Below are positions 1 to 11,600 of a stretch of 64,000 nucleotides of DNA, in pieces. Made by a program: the position numbers and the translations under genes. The notes under the pieces were generated by a model. The model made no database searches. It saw only the letters and a program-made list of their open reading frames with translations, and was not told where the DNA came from. The stretch's first letter is position 1; every line of letters begins with the position of its first letter. The DNA is taken from assembly GCA_036877525.1 (NCBI GenBank), contig JAZGTH010000114.1:994501-1058500 (forward strand), in the 5' to 3' direction. Source of the stretch: Chromobotia macracanthus (lineage: Eukaryota > Chordata > Actinopteri > Cypriniformes > Botiidae).

Positions 1-414
1 TTGCAGGACATTTATACTATTCATACTCACCTGTTCCACCCCCCACTCCAACCCCCCCCACTTATGGTCCACCCTGACCCACTAAGACCATTTGTCATGG
101 AGGTGGACGCATCAACGTCTGGAGTGGGGGCCGTGCTTTCCCAGCAGCAGGGGACTCCTCCTCGACTCCATCCATGTGCCTTCTTCCATTTGTGGTCTTC
201 ACTGATCATCGCAACTTGGAATATCTGAGAGAGGCCAAGAGAGTCAATCCCCAACAAGCTAGGTTGGCCCTCTTCTTCACACGATTCAATTTCACCATCT
301 CCTATAGTCCAGGGAATAAGAATACCAAAGTGGATGCCCTCTCTAGACTCCATTCTACAGAGGACATACCACACAACCCTGAACACATCCTCCCTCCCAG
401 TCTAATTGTAAGTC
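1..414 (+). mobile_element. Ty3/gypsy pol fragment (RNase H), frameshifted
   Basis: Two overlapping frames read the end of the reverse transcriptase and the RNase H region of a gypsy-type pol. Frame one holds LMVHPDPLRPFVMEVDAS and SGVGAVLSQQQG. After a deletion or frameshift near 170-180 the other frame holds VFTDHRNLEYL, PGNKNTKVDALSRLHS. The order matches RNase H of chromodomain gypsy elements, and the same motifs recur on the minus strand at 44.1-44.4 kb. The central part of RNase H is missing. The fragment is cut off at the left edge and ends near 414, where unrelated sequence begins. It is not a functional element. Confidence 0.85.
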
Positions 415-760
415 AAGAAAAGAGTTGGTCTGAATGAATAAATGTAAATGCCCATCAAGCCCTGTATCTCCACAAGCTTGTCTTTTGATTTGCAGCTGGA
501 TCTAAACAAACCCACTATTTTTCTGGCTTTCTGGCATATTTTATTGATGACTGGGGTTTGATCTAGGGCCTGTTTCAAAATTAAATTTAAATTATGGGTA
601 AAACATGGGACATGGTGAAGCTTGAGTAACTGGGCACTTAGGATCATGTTGGATGCATTGTCAGTCACCATATACTGAACTTTGGAGGTTTTCCCTATTC
701 ATCCATTAGCAAGGCTTTAGCCTCCATGAGATGCTGGGCTATAAGTTATTCCACCAAACG
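402..760 (-). mobile_element. hAT-type transposase fragment
   Basis: The minus strand encodes VTDNASNMILSAQLL, then CFTHNLNLILKQAL and a stretch ending near KSKDKLVEIQ. This is the VTDNAxNM...C.H.LNL signature of the RNase-H-like catalytic core of hAT transposases and their ZBED relatives. About 90 residues are open and upstream sequence in this strand is broken by stops. No terminal inverted repeats or 8-bp target duplication were recognised, so this is an internal scrap. Confidence 0.7.
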
Positions 761-958
761 GTGTAGGGTGAGTTACGTACCAGAGTTTTGTCCACAAAAA
801 GAAAAAGGTATGCAAGAGAGTAATATAATGAGCTCTAAAAAAGAGACATTTTGAAAGCAAAATATAGAGAATTTATATTATAATAAAACCGGTATGTCCA
901 GTATATATATTGTGAATAATCAAATACATACAACCTGAACATACTATAATCAAATTAG

Positions 959-1396
959 TGTAACATCACGCCAGCTGCTCATGCTCCCTCTGCTGAACTC
1001 TGAACTTTGAACTCTGAACTTACTTCCTGTTTGGTATCTATATAAACCTTGCTGCCACATGGCCACATTGCGAAGTATTGCCAGCTTTACACCTGACTAC
1101 TAAGCATTCTCTTTTACTGCCTGCTTTCCTGTGTTTTACCTATTGTTTGGTTCTCGTTTTCTGATTTTTGCCTAGCCCCTTTGTTTGACACCTGGATCGG
1201 ACTGTTTGTTTAGATATTGATTCTCTGCCTGGATTTACGACCTCTGATTTACGTCTCTCCCTGTTGTTGTGTTGCATGGTTGGACTGTCTATGTTTATTA
1301 CGCCCCTTTGCCTGTACTTTCGACTTTGATTATGGATAACCCCAATAAACATCCGCAACTGGATCCTGCTTCAGCTTCTGCCTCAGCCCCCTTACA
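959..1396 (+). mobile_element. Solo LTR, 438 bp, with 5-bp target duplication
   Basis: The segment starts TGTAACATCACG and ends CCCCTTACA, so it has the TG...CA ends and the short inverted TGTAA/TTACA termini of an LTR. It is flanked on both sides by ATTAG (954-958 and 1397-1401), a 5-bp target duplication. Inside are a TATA-like TATATAAACC near 1039-1048 and a polyadenylation signal AATAAA at 1344-1349, in the plus-strand U3-R-U5 order. No coding sequence lies inside and no second LTR is nearby, so it is most simply the product of LTR-LTR recombination. Confidence 0.85.
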
Positions 1397-1401
1397 ATTA
1401 G

Positions 1402-3870
1402 ATAAGATAATCAAATGAGATCGGTCTAAAAGTCAGTAAAATTCCCAATGTAGAAGCAGTGCAGACTTTTAGTACTGGATAACTTAATTAGCCCTCTACC
1501 TATGACTGTAGCCCTTCTGTCCATATCCTTTAGCAGGTTCTAAAGGAGCTCTTTCTCTCTAACCAACCTTGATGCAGTCAGTCATGTGGTATTAGGAGAA
1601 TTCTCGTCCCTGACCAAATGAAAGGCTCTCAGTTTGGCTCATGTTCTCCTCTAAATCTCTTCCCAAATAAGGCTTTGCTTTAACCAAGAGCAGAACAGTA
1701 AATTTCTGGGGCAGTCCCTGGAAGTGTGGAGAGGAGGATGGCTTTGAGAAAAAAAACATGCCCTTTTATGGTGTGTTTCCTATTCTCTGTAGCCATCTCG
1801 GTGATGCCTTTTTCTGCTTCTCTACTGGTGAAGATATCTTGGAGCAGGATCAGTGAGGACTCTGCTGAACATATATCTCTTGAAAATAGACACAAACACA
1901 CACAAAATTCACAGCTCCAGAGCTACAGGTGACTGCACAACATTTATCTTCTTAGTCTTTACTAGAGTAAGTATTATTTTTGGTGTTACCTCTAAAACCA
2001 TTCAGCTTTTGCTAAATATAATGACTTTTCAATCACCTGGAAAAAACAGGTGGAAATCATGTAAGGTGAAATTTAAACATTAACATTAAACATTAAACAT
2101 CTCCAATTGGTTCTAATGGCATATTGTTAATTTTTTAATTTGTGGTCTTTAGCATGATGCTTACTAGCAGTTCTCAGATTCATGTCAGGGTGTATGTGAA
2201 TTATGTTGTTCATTTTAACATCTGATATTGTAAGTCTCGGTGTTTGGTGTGATCCTGTGAATTATAGTTTTAATGTTTTAATGACTGTATAACAAACATT
2301 GTTCAGTAGGTGTGTGTATTACAATGATAAAGTTCATTTGTTTGTTAGTATGATGGGACAGTTTGAGGTTATTTCCATAAAAGGGCTTCATCTCATTTAA
2401 CTTCTTTTATTCCATATTAATAACTCTAAAGTTTAGACACTTGCTGATTAAAAGACTTTCATTTTACAAACTGCAATTTTAATGTTCTGATTTGTAACTT
2501 ATTCCTTAAGGTGTGGACTTCAGGGGTGCTGCACTAAACTGCAGAATGGCATCCCAGGTGATGCTGCTGCTATGTGTGTGTACTGATATATGTGGTCTCT
2601 GAGGACACACTGTGTATAATTACATGTATAATGATGTAAATGATTTACAGGGACACTATCTGTGTCCTTACAAACTAAATGGCAAATTAGGTTTAGGGGT
2701 GGGATTAGAGGAAGTGGATAGAAAATTTGATTAGCTTAGTATAAAATCATTATGCCTATGGAGATTCCCCATAAACCACATATGTGAGGTGTGTGTGTGT
2801 TTTGAGTGTGTGTGTTTGTGTGTGGGTGGGTTGTGCTCGACTAAGATGGGAACAGTCACAAACGTCTAACATTGAATGTCTGAATGTGTTTTCTAACCTG
2901 TTGCTCTGCATCTTCTTTTAAAGAACCCCACTGTTGGTTGGATAGCATGAGCACCTTAAGTGGAGGCATGCAATGTAGATTTTCAAAAAAGATGTTATTA
3001 AAAATAGAGCAAAACAAACTATTTTTCAACAGCAACTATCGTAAAAAAAGAATCTAATATACAGAAAGGTTGCCATTGCCATAACATATTAATCATCGTC
3101 ACCATCGTCAATCAACATCATCAAATAGTCCAGGATGGACTAGTTAACTCAGTTGAGTTAACCTTTATATCATTCAGAGTTATATAAACATGTAAACTCA
3201 TGAACATACCTTTATTATCTTTTGTATTACATTTTAGTTTAATTAATTAATCAGAAAATAATAATAATATATCTGAATATTGAGCTCAACTGTCTGCATT
3301 TGAAAACATGTTTGACTGCACGATATCTTTATATGCATGACTGATGAGTTTATGAATGTTTGTGTATATATTAAACTAATTATATTGTATTGTTAAAGCT
3401 TGCTTTTGTGGCCACTTGTAACATCATCATTGTGTTTAATATTTGTTTCAGGAGAAGAGGATTTCATTAGAGGTAAAGTAATGACAAAGGGAGGTAATAA
3501 AACTGGCTGTGTGCACACTGAAAAGTTTTGTACATGATAAACACAAATCTATTACAAATCTGTTGTATTGGTTACCGTCAGACTGTGGAAGCAACTTTGG
3601 TGAGGACAGACTGTCAAGAGTCAAGACACATTCCTGTGTTCCTGTAATTTTGTAGTGCCTCAGACAAGCTGTCAGTGTCCAAAAAAAGAGAGTGACATTA
3701 TTGAATAAAGTCAGGATTAAACACTCCAAACTGCAATGAACACAGCCACAATTACACTGGATCAAGTATTAGTATAAGAAGAAATTAATTGCCCACAACC
3801 AATAATGTTTCTAGATTTGAAAGTTAATCTTAGTAAAGTCAATAGTCAATTTCCTCTCTCCTCTGAACAG
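1402..3870. other. No gene recognised; possible upstream region of the transgelin gene
   Basis: AT-rich sequence with short GT-rich stretches (2790-2830). No open frame here resembles a known protein. The first, non-coding exon and the promoter of the transgelin gene may lie in this interval, but I could not place them. Confidence 0.4.
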
Positions 3871-4042
3871 GGGGCTCCAGGAATGGCAAACAAAGGTCCA
3901 TCTTATGGGCTAAGTCGAGCAGAAGTATGACACTGAACTAGAGGTGCGTTTGATGGAGTGGATCATGGCTCAGTGTGGACCTGGGGTGGGAAAGCCAGAG
4001 GCAGGAAAACAGGGCTTTCAGGCCTGGCTCAAAGATGGATGT
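3871..4042 (+). CDS. tagln2: Transgelin-like gene, first coding exon
   Basis: Acceptor CTCTGAACAG precedes 3871 and donor GTAAGT follows 4042; the exon ends in phase 0. Start codon at 3883. A frame break falls at 3919; the downstream frame has a TAA three codons before its KYD, so it cannot simply be extended upstream. Confidence 0.8.
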
Positions 4043-7000
4043 GTAAGTATTTATTATTTATAACTTACGTAGTGTGAATGGACCATAAAAATGATTTAAT
4101 TAATCAATATTTTTTTCTTTTTATCAAAATATGTGAACATTCATGATGAATGTGAATAAGTGCAATTTATTTATTTTGTCATCTTTGTCGTCATATTTGT
4201 CATCAAAGTGCTCTTGTATGTTCATGGGATTGTGAAATACATCAATAGATCAAAATGTTGCAAAGATGTTACATCACATTCTGTTTGCCATCAACATCAT
4301 ATTCTTTATTATAGTTATATGTGAATGGCTTAAACTGAAAGCCAAGAATGCATTAAAGCTAAAACATACATGGGAATTTTAACTGCCTCTAAACTCTTAA
4401 CAAAGTGCTTTAAAATGCCATACGAAAATTATTACAGCCAGTATGACTGTATGGTTCGATAAAAACCCCTTTTAGAACCTTTCGTCAGGGTCACGGGAAA
4501 CGAACTCAGTCGCAGACAGCGTTTGAACAGAAAAATCTTTATTTTATTAAATAATCAAAACAAGAACCCATGAGGGGGCAAAACGAGAAACAAAACAAGC
4601 TTAAAAAATAGAACTTAAAAACTCTCCAGAGCCGAAGCAAAAATAAAACTTAACCAGAGAAGAAACAACGAACAAGGACACGAAAAAACACGTCACAAAA
4701 CACAGCTAGACTAGACAGTACTGGAAACGTCAGCGAATCAAAACACAGCTAGACTAGACAGTACTGGAAACGTCAGCGAATCTGAAACAGCAAACCAGGA
4801 AACTGGAAGATTCGAAAGTACGAAAGCACGAAAATGAATGGGCACAAGACAGAAAACACACTGGCATGAAATAGGGAAAAAACAGGGGAGCAAAATTAAC
4901 CCGAAAACAAGACTAACAAGGAAACAAGGAGGACGAGGCCAAGACACGTGACCGGAGAGCACATGGCAAATGTAAACAAAACAGAAGCCTTGTGCTTCCA
5001 CAGAAAAACAAGGACCCAGAGCATGAGTTTAGATCCTGACTCCAAGAAACAATAACCAAGACTAGGAAGAGTCAGGATCCAAACAACATGCTCTGACATA
5101 GAACACAGGGGATGTCAGGACCCTGGCAAGATAATCAAGAAAAACAAGGAAAACCTGACACCTTTCTGTTTCATAAAAAATGTTCTTTAAAGTGGAAAAA
5201 GTTCTTTAGACTATGAAAAAGGTAAGAAAGAAATGGTTCTTTTAGGAACCTTTGACTGAATTAATTTTTTGGGGAACCAAAAATGGTTCTTCAAAGGCAT
5301 TGCTGTGAAGAATTTTTATTCACAGCAGAAGAACCTTTATTTTTAATACTCGACATCAGTCTGCAAAATTTTACCATATTGTACCATATGTTTCTACAGG
5401 CTGCCATAGACTCCCAGCCCAAAAGCAAAATAATAAAAGTTACTAACAGATACAACAAATACTAACTAACCGATTCAACAGGTGTCCAAAGAACTTTGGT
5501 GCTTGACACCTAATTAACATTAAATCACACTAGTTATCTGCATGACTAATATAACAGCATGGTGTCATCAGATCATTGATGATGAAACATCTGGATGTAG
5601 AATGTCATTCTTCTGTATGTGATCTCAGGTTTTATGTGAGCTCATTAACAGTTTGTGTAAAGACAAGCCTGTAAAGAGGATCCAGAGCTCCAGTATGGCC
5701 TTCAAACAGATGGAACAGGTGTCTCAGTTTCTGAACGCTGCTGAGCAGTATGGAGTCATTAAAACAGACATGTTTCAGACTGTTGATCTGTGGGAAGGTG
5801 AGTATGCCAGATTATTTGATCAAACGAAGTTTACATTGTGAGATATTTGGATCACAATTCAAACATATTTAATATAATCTAAATAGTTTTGATCGTTGTT
5901 TGCAACTGTTTAAGTTATTAGTGGAATGAATAAGGTGGAATAATTTGTACAGTATCACAGGAGGATAGCTTAAGTTTTAAAAATGCAAGCAGCATTGACA
6001 AAGCCCTCACACTTGTGGCTTTCGGAACAGAAAGACCAGTGAACAATATGCATGTAACCAGGTATATAGGAGGACCTTGAAGTAGTTTATAGGTAGTTTA
6101 TAAGTAGTTTATGACACATTTGTTGCTACCAGCTGGTGGCACTATGACTATAAATGAAATAAAACATATAAAGTCTGGTGCAGATTGGACATTGTATTTT
6201 TGAGTTGGAACAACTTTCATGGCAAAACATCAACATTTTCGAGGACATCATGCACATATCCTTTGACGGAAACTCAAAAGCTTTGCAATTTAGCATAACA
6301 AAGGCCTTTAGATTACACTGACAAAATATAATGTTCTTCTGATTAAATCTCTAAAAGGAGTTTGTTAAAGTATGACACCTGAGAAAAGCAAAATATGCAC
6401 AAAATTGAAGAAAAATTTCAAAATAGCTGACTTCCTGTTGGGCTTAGAGCATGGCTCCAAGAGACTTTTCGTAGATATTGGGATAATACATGTGCATATT
6501 TAATTTCGTACATGTATGTGAAACGTAACATGCAGGGTACTGGGTACACTGAAACTTTCTAGGTGACACCTAACTCTGAAACCATGTAACTTTTCGCTAC
6601 TTGTGATGCGTGTGCAGTTTTATGTTTTTGAGCGTGTTTAGGGTGTCAAAAATGCTGTTCATTTAGGAGAATAATAATAATTACAAATACAGTTGCAAGC
6701 ACTAATAACGGGCCCAAGCACTACGGTGCCATCGTCACCTGATACTTTAAAAAAAATGATGAATAGTTGTCATGCATTTTATTCCAAAATTATTTGTGGT
6801 CTAATTTGCCACATGACTGTGGCTCACAATAGCCATATCATTATATTCAACAGACAACCGTAAACATGTTTTTTAAGTTTGATGTATATCCCTCAATGCA
6901 CGCAGAGAATATGTTTCCTGTTTGTCTTTTTGCCATAAATCAAATGGCAATCAAATGGATTATCTAGTCACAATTTTGGATCAATTTAGCAATATCTCCT

Positions 7001-8547
7001 CTTTTTTTTGACCAAGTGACTTGCATGAATTTAGGAGGACTCTTTTAAACACTGTTTAAAGTAACATACTTCCTTCTGCCAGTTGGTGGCATTATGACTG
7101 TGACTCACAATAGCCATCTCTATGTCATCAGTCCCTAGGAGTGATACAGCTCAAATTTGAACAAAATCACCCAAATTCACAGCAGAGCCACTGACTGTTT
7201 CTGTTTCAGTGTCTCTGTATAATATTGCCAAATTTAGTGACAATCCCATAAATCCCCTAGGAGAAATATTTCACGGCATGCACTTTTCAGAAAATCCAAA
7301 AAGGCTGACTTCCTGTTGGGTGGAGCTAAGAGGGTGTCGTTGCGAAAGTTGCTCAGGTTGACATGACTGATGCATGTACCAAGTTTTGTACAGGTGCATG
7401 CATGTATGTATGATATATGCACCATCTTTTTGTGCCCCGTACCAGGGAGCGCTACTGAGCCTCCCGGTCCTGCCCATGTGCCAGCCTTTGCCCAGCCCTA
7501 ATTGCCGACAACACTGAAGTGTGTGCCAAATTTCTGGAGTTTTTGAGCATATTAAGGGACCAAAAGGGCCAAAAATCTTAAAAAAAAATATTCAGAAGAA
7601 AACAATAGGGCCCTTTGCAACTTCATTGCTTGATCCCTTATAATCCCTAAGGGAAAAAAACAGGGCCACTTTTGGTCACATGATTCAAACAAACGTTTCT
7701 CTTGCTGTCTTTTAGCATTTGACCTTGCACAGTATTTGGACTCAATACGACAAAAAAAACAGTGATCGTTTTTGTAGAAGTGTTTAGTATAGTACAGTGG
7801 TACTGTAGTTAGATAAGGCATTAACGACTTCAGTTAAATGTTATTAGTCATTTCTATACTAACCTAATGATCAATATAAAATTGTATTTTAAAAAGTGCT
7901 ATCTAAATAATTTCGACAAAATGAAGAGTCCAGTATAAATTTCAATACTGTTTAAAAAAGCCTCTAAAAGTGACACCTCAAGAAACTGGTTAATTAGGAT
8001 GAACAGCAAAGGGTGGGCTACACTGATGTTGCTACAATGTAACAGTCTTGATCTATTCTGAATATATGTGTCTTCATTAGTAAGATATTAAAGTTCTGCT
8101 GTGAATAATCATTGATCAGGAAAGGATTTGGATGCAGTGCAGAGAACACTCATGGCTCTGGGCAGTATTGCAGTTACTAAAGATGACGGCACCTTCCGTG
8201 GAGATCCCAGCTGGTTCTTCAGGTGAGTAGTGCTGATCACACAAAGGAATGTTTAGGATTGCATGCCTACCTGTGGTTATTGTTAATGGTTTTATTTTAT
8301 TATTGATAAGAAATGAAATTTCTCATTTGTAGGAAAGCTCAAGAGAACCGTAGGGAATTTTCTGATGACCAGCTGAAAGAGGGGAAAAACATCATAGGTC
8401 TGCAAATGGGATCCAATAAAGGAGCAACACAGGCTGGCATGACAGGCTATGGTCGACCTCGACAGATCATGAACTCATCAACCAGCTAATGTCTATCACC
8501 TCTGCCCTGTTGCTCCCTTTAAAATATCATATTAGTAGTGTAATAAA
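3871..8547 (+). CDS. tagln2: Transgelin family gene (tagln2-like), reading frame broken in first coding exon
   Basis: Actin-binding, calponin-homology protein of the transgelin/SM22 family. Coding exons are 3871-4042 (ATG at 3883), 5629-5797, 8120-8222 and 8333-8489 (TAA), each with AG/GT borders and matching phases (0, 1, 2). The exons give MANKGPSYGLSR, then KYDTELEVRLMEW, the CH-domain stretch FQAWLKDGCVLCELINSL, AFKQMEQVSQFLNAAEQYG, FQTVDLWEGKDL, then the C-terminal calponin-like repeat with GLQMGSNKG and GMTGYGRPRQIM. Between Ser-Arg (to 3918) and Gln-Lys-Tyr-Asp (from 3920) only one base remains where the family has about seven residues, so the ATG frame stops at 3928-3930. The rest is intact. 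It may be an assembly gap, a real inactivating deletion, or a shorter protein starting at an internal Met. AATAAA lies at 8542-8547. Choice of tagln2 over tagln or tagln3 is from overall similarity and uncertain. Confidence 0.85.
4484..5160 (-). mobile_element. Solo LTR of the TGTCAGG/CCTGACA family, in a transgelin intron
   Basis: On the minus strand the element begins TGTCAGGTTTTCC and ends in GTTTCCCGTGACCCTGAC. It is homologous to the plus-strand copies at 17.37-18.00 kb and 30.68-30.97 kb. CCTTTC flanks it on both sides (4478-4483 and 5161-5166), a probable 6-bp target duplication (5 bp is possible, since one terminal base is changed). The minus strand has AATAAA-type signals near its 3' end (4540-4550). 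It contains an internal 43-bp tandem duplication (4697-4739 and 4740-4782). Confidence 0.75.
5629..5797 (+). CDS. tagln2: Transgelin-like gene, second coding exon
   Basis: Acceptor GATCTCAG, donor GTGAGT. Encodes VLCELINSLCKDKPVKRIQ through FQTVDLWEG, the second half of the CH domain, with no stop. Ends in phase 1. Confidence 0.9.
6040..7640 (+). repeat. Unclassified interspersed repeat (GGGCCCAAGCACT family)
   Basis: Non-coding repeat with phrases seen elsewhere in the window: GGGCCCAAGCACT near 6713, GGTGGCACTATGACT near 6134, CTTCCTGTTGGG near 6430 and 7309, and a stretch 7275-7445 that matches the reverse complement of about 62700-62850. Related pieces lie at 51220-51320 and 55700-56520. 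No termini, target duplication or coding sequence was recognised, so no class is assigned. It occupies the intron between the second and third coding exons of the transgelin-like gene. Confidence 0.6.
8120..8222 (+). CDS. tagln2: Transgelin-like gene, third coding exon
   Basis: Acceptor TTGATCAG, donor GTGAGT. With the G carried from 5797 it reads GKDLDAVQRTLMALGS and continues to GDPSWFF, typical of transgelins between the CH domain and the C-terminal repeat. Confidence 0.9.
8333..8489 (+). CDS. tagln2: Transgelin-like gene, last coding exon
   Basis: Acceptor TCATTTGTAG. Encodes RKAQENRREFSDDQLKEGKN, then the calponin-like repeat (GLQMGSNKG, QAGMTGYG) and a tail ending IMNSSTS before TAA at 8487-8489. 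Polyadenylation signal AATAAA at 8542-8547. Confidence 0.92.
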
Positions 8548-8549
8548 AC

Positions 8550-9605
8550 ATTCATAGAGACAATTTGAGACTAAAACACTTTCATGTGTCTTGCGTATGT
8601 AATGTAGTTGGCAAAACTAAACAATAATAGAATGTTGTCTGTTGCAAAACAGGGCAGGATTTTGTGGTTCATCAGAGCGTTAGTATGATTAATTATAAAG
8701 CAATATCGCATAAGTGCTGTTATACTCAATATTAGCACAGTCATTCTGTCATTTTCTCACTCTCTTACTATTTTTACATCACTTTCTGCTGTGGATCATA
8801 GAATGGGATTTAATTTTTTAAATATTCTTTACACAGTTCACCATACAGAAACTATAATTACATTCCAGATATGAAGTCTGTTTAGATGTTTTGTGTAAGG
8901 AACAGACCAAAATATGAAGTCTGAAAATGTACCCACCCACTGCAGCTCTTATATTTACATTTTACATTTACATTTATACATTTACATTCTTACATTTACA
9001 TTCTTATATCAGATCCATTCTGAATATTCAGACTGGCATATCATTGTATTCCAACCCGTGACAAAGCAGGCCAACCATTTGTTAAATCTGAACATGAACA
9101 TGGAGTATCAGATGGTAATGATATTTCGGGCTTGTCTGCACACAAAGCTACCTAATGACTTCTAAAGCCTTTCAACATAGATCAAAAGTTTTATATTACA
9201 AGTTTTTTTTGCATTGCATGAAAAGAGCTGTTTAATGATTGTACCTTTTGGGTTGCATAAAATGCAAATGGGCTTGAAATTACATGAAAATGATCGTATA
9301 AATCTGTACAGGGAAAAATCAGCTTTTTGTTCTTCAAATCACATTTAACAAATTATTTTTGATCAGATCTATGGACTTATCACAAAAATATCCCACCTCA
9401 GTCGAAACATGGTAGAATCAGTAAAACATCTTTCAGTTTTTAACAATCTCTTTCAGAATTTCTGCTTTCAAATTCAAGTGTTCCAAAAAGTGTATCCAAA
9501 AGTGACACAGTTAATGTATCACAAAAATGTAAACAAAATCTGTTAAGTATATTAAATTCTTCATACCTCATGTCATTTACACAGCACTCAAACACTCCTC
9601 TGCAC
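8550..9605. other. Intergenic, nothing recognised
   Basis: AT-rich sequence after the transgelin 3' end, with a short TTTACATT-rich low-complexity patch at 8951-9002. No gene seen. Confidence 0.5.
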
Positions 9606-9610
9606 CATTC

Positions 9611-9625
9611 TTCCCTCCCTCTCTT

Positions 9626-9661
<36 letters not shown>

Positions 9662-9662
9662 A
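9611..9662 (+). repeat. (TC)n(CA)n microsatellite
   Basis: A pyrimidine run CTCTCTTTCTCTCTCTCTC passes directly into about 13 CA units, just beyond the 3' end of the LINE at 9.69 kb. Confidence 0.9.
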
Positions 9663-11102
9663 ATGAAACAATGCATTTTAGATATAAAACTTATTCAATT
9701 CAATTTAACTTTATTTGTATAGCGCTTTTACAATGTGGCATTGTCTCAAAGCTGCTTTACAGGGAGGAAAAAATAAAAAAAAACAAGGAAATATATACAA
9801 TGATACAAGTAACAATGGTATGTCAGTTATCAATGTCAAAGTCAGATATTTACTATGGAGTATCAAATATCTATTATCCGCAGTCTCGCAGTGAGCACTT
9901 CAACATGGCAACAGTGGCAAGGAACCCAAACTCCAACGATGAATGTGGAGAGAGAACCCAGGCTCACTGGGAGGGTTATTTTTGTCCTCTGATGCGTTAC
10001 AGCTGCAATCAGTACTTTGGTGTAAGGGTTTATAGATTTACAGCGTTGCAGTCAGTATTCTGATTTAAAGTTTTATAGGTTTGCAGCGTCGTAATCAGTA
10101 CTATTATGATTTAAGTATTGTATTACAGTAATGACTAGTTTTAATTTGGGTCTGGTGATTTTATATTCATTATATGTTAGCCTGATGGCTGACATAATAC
10201 AATAAGTGATGTTTAGGTGAGGATGTCGACGTTAAAATGAGACTGAGAGCAGCTATAACATCAGACTGCTGGTATAGACAGAATAACGTATTTTACTAAG
10301 AATATAAATATAGATTAACAGTAGCATTAGTGTAATAGGTGATGGTGGTGGTTGATTTTTCCACAGTTTCCATGGTGGTCACCCCCTCCTTAGTCAGGCC
10401 TTAGTGAAAGCTGTCTCATCGAACTGGACCTAATCTGAATTGCTCGAGTCCCTCAGAGGACAGGAAGAGAGAGAGGAAGAGAGAGAGAGGGAAACAAAAC
10501 AGGCTTATATTAGCGTAGGGGCCGTTCACACAGAATGTGAAAGCCATGTAGTAAAGTGGGTAAAAAGTGTGCTCGGTTCCAGTTAAGCCTAACTGTTGCG
10601 GTAGTAGTTGAATTAGGTGAATGCACGTCTGAAGAGATGGGTCTTTAGTTTAGACTTGAACTCCTCAAGTGTGTCTGAGTCCCAAACATTTCTGGGAAGG
10701 TCATTACAGAGTTTTGGTGCTAGGCAGGAGAAAGATCTGCTGCCTTTAGACGTTTTTGATATTCTTGGAATTATTAGCAGACGCAGACACTGCAAGCGCA
10801 GTGTCCGCAATGGATTATATTCTGAAAGTAATTCACGAATATGAATTACTGAAAGTAATTCACGCTAGACCATGTAGGGCTTTATAAGTAATTAATAGTA
10901 TTTTAAAATTAATGCGATACTTTACAGGTAGCCAGTGCAGTGTTGCTAGAATTGGGCTTATGTGGTCGTATTTCTTTCTAGAGAGCATTCTTGCAGCTGC
11001 ATTTTGGACCAGCTGAAGCTTATTTATTTGTTTTGCGTGACACCCCCCAGTAATGAGTTACAATAGTAAATTCTTGAGATCATAAATGAGTGGATAAGCT
11101 TC

Positions 11103-11600
11103 TCAGCATCTGAGACAGAAAGCATGTGACGCATCTTGGAAATGTTTCTTGGAATCTTGGAAAGGTGTAGGAATGCTATCGAAACTATCGAAAGACAGGT
11201 TCTTATCTAGCATTACACCGAGGTTCTTAACTGCAGAAGCTGGGACACTGCAATATTCAGTAAGGATGTTGTGGTCTGTCATATCTAGTTTAAATCTATT
11301 GGGTTCAGTAATCAAAACCTCTGTCTTATTCGAGTTAAGCAGAAGGAAGTTGTTAGCCATCCATTTTCTGATATCGTTGATACAGTCTGTTAGCCTAGAA
11401 AAACGTTGGGTTTTGCCAGGTTCTGAGGAAATGTAAAGCTGGGTATCGTCAGCGTAGCAATGAAAACTGATGTCATATTTCTTAATAATATCTCCAAGCG
11501 GAAGCGTATATAATGAGAAAACAATAGAACCAAGAACTGAACCCTGTGGCATGCCGTATTTTACCTGCGAGTAACAAGACTTTTCCTTATTAACAGGCAA
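11103..11600 (-). pseudogene. LINE reverse transcriptase core, ORF2 remnant
   Basis: Open 165-residue stretch with GMPQGSVLGSIVFSLYTLPL, then FHCYADDTQLYI (the catalytic YADD motif) and WMANNFLLLNSNKTE, the hallmark order of RT motifs 4 to 6 in L2/CR1-clade LINEs. It lies between the fingers region at 11697-12002 and the C-terminal part at 10613-10810, separated by frame breaks. No longer a complete enzyme. Confidence 0.85.

Noticed and set aside
9440..9676. Minus-strand frame with a run of alternating Cys and Val
   Set aside because: Product of the CA microsatellite and adjacent pyrimidine run. Similar tracts explain 30427-30636 and 56790-57017.
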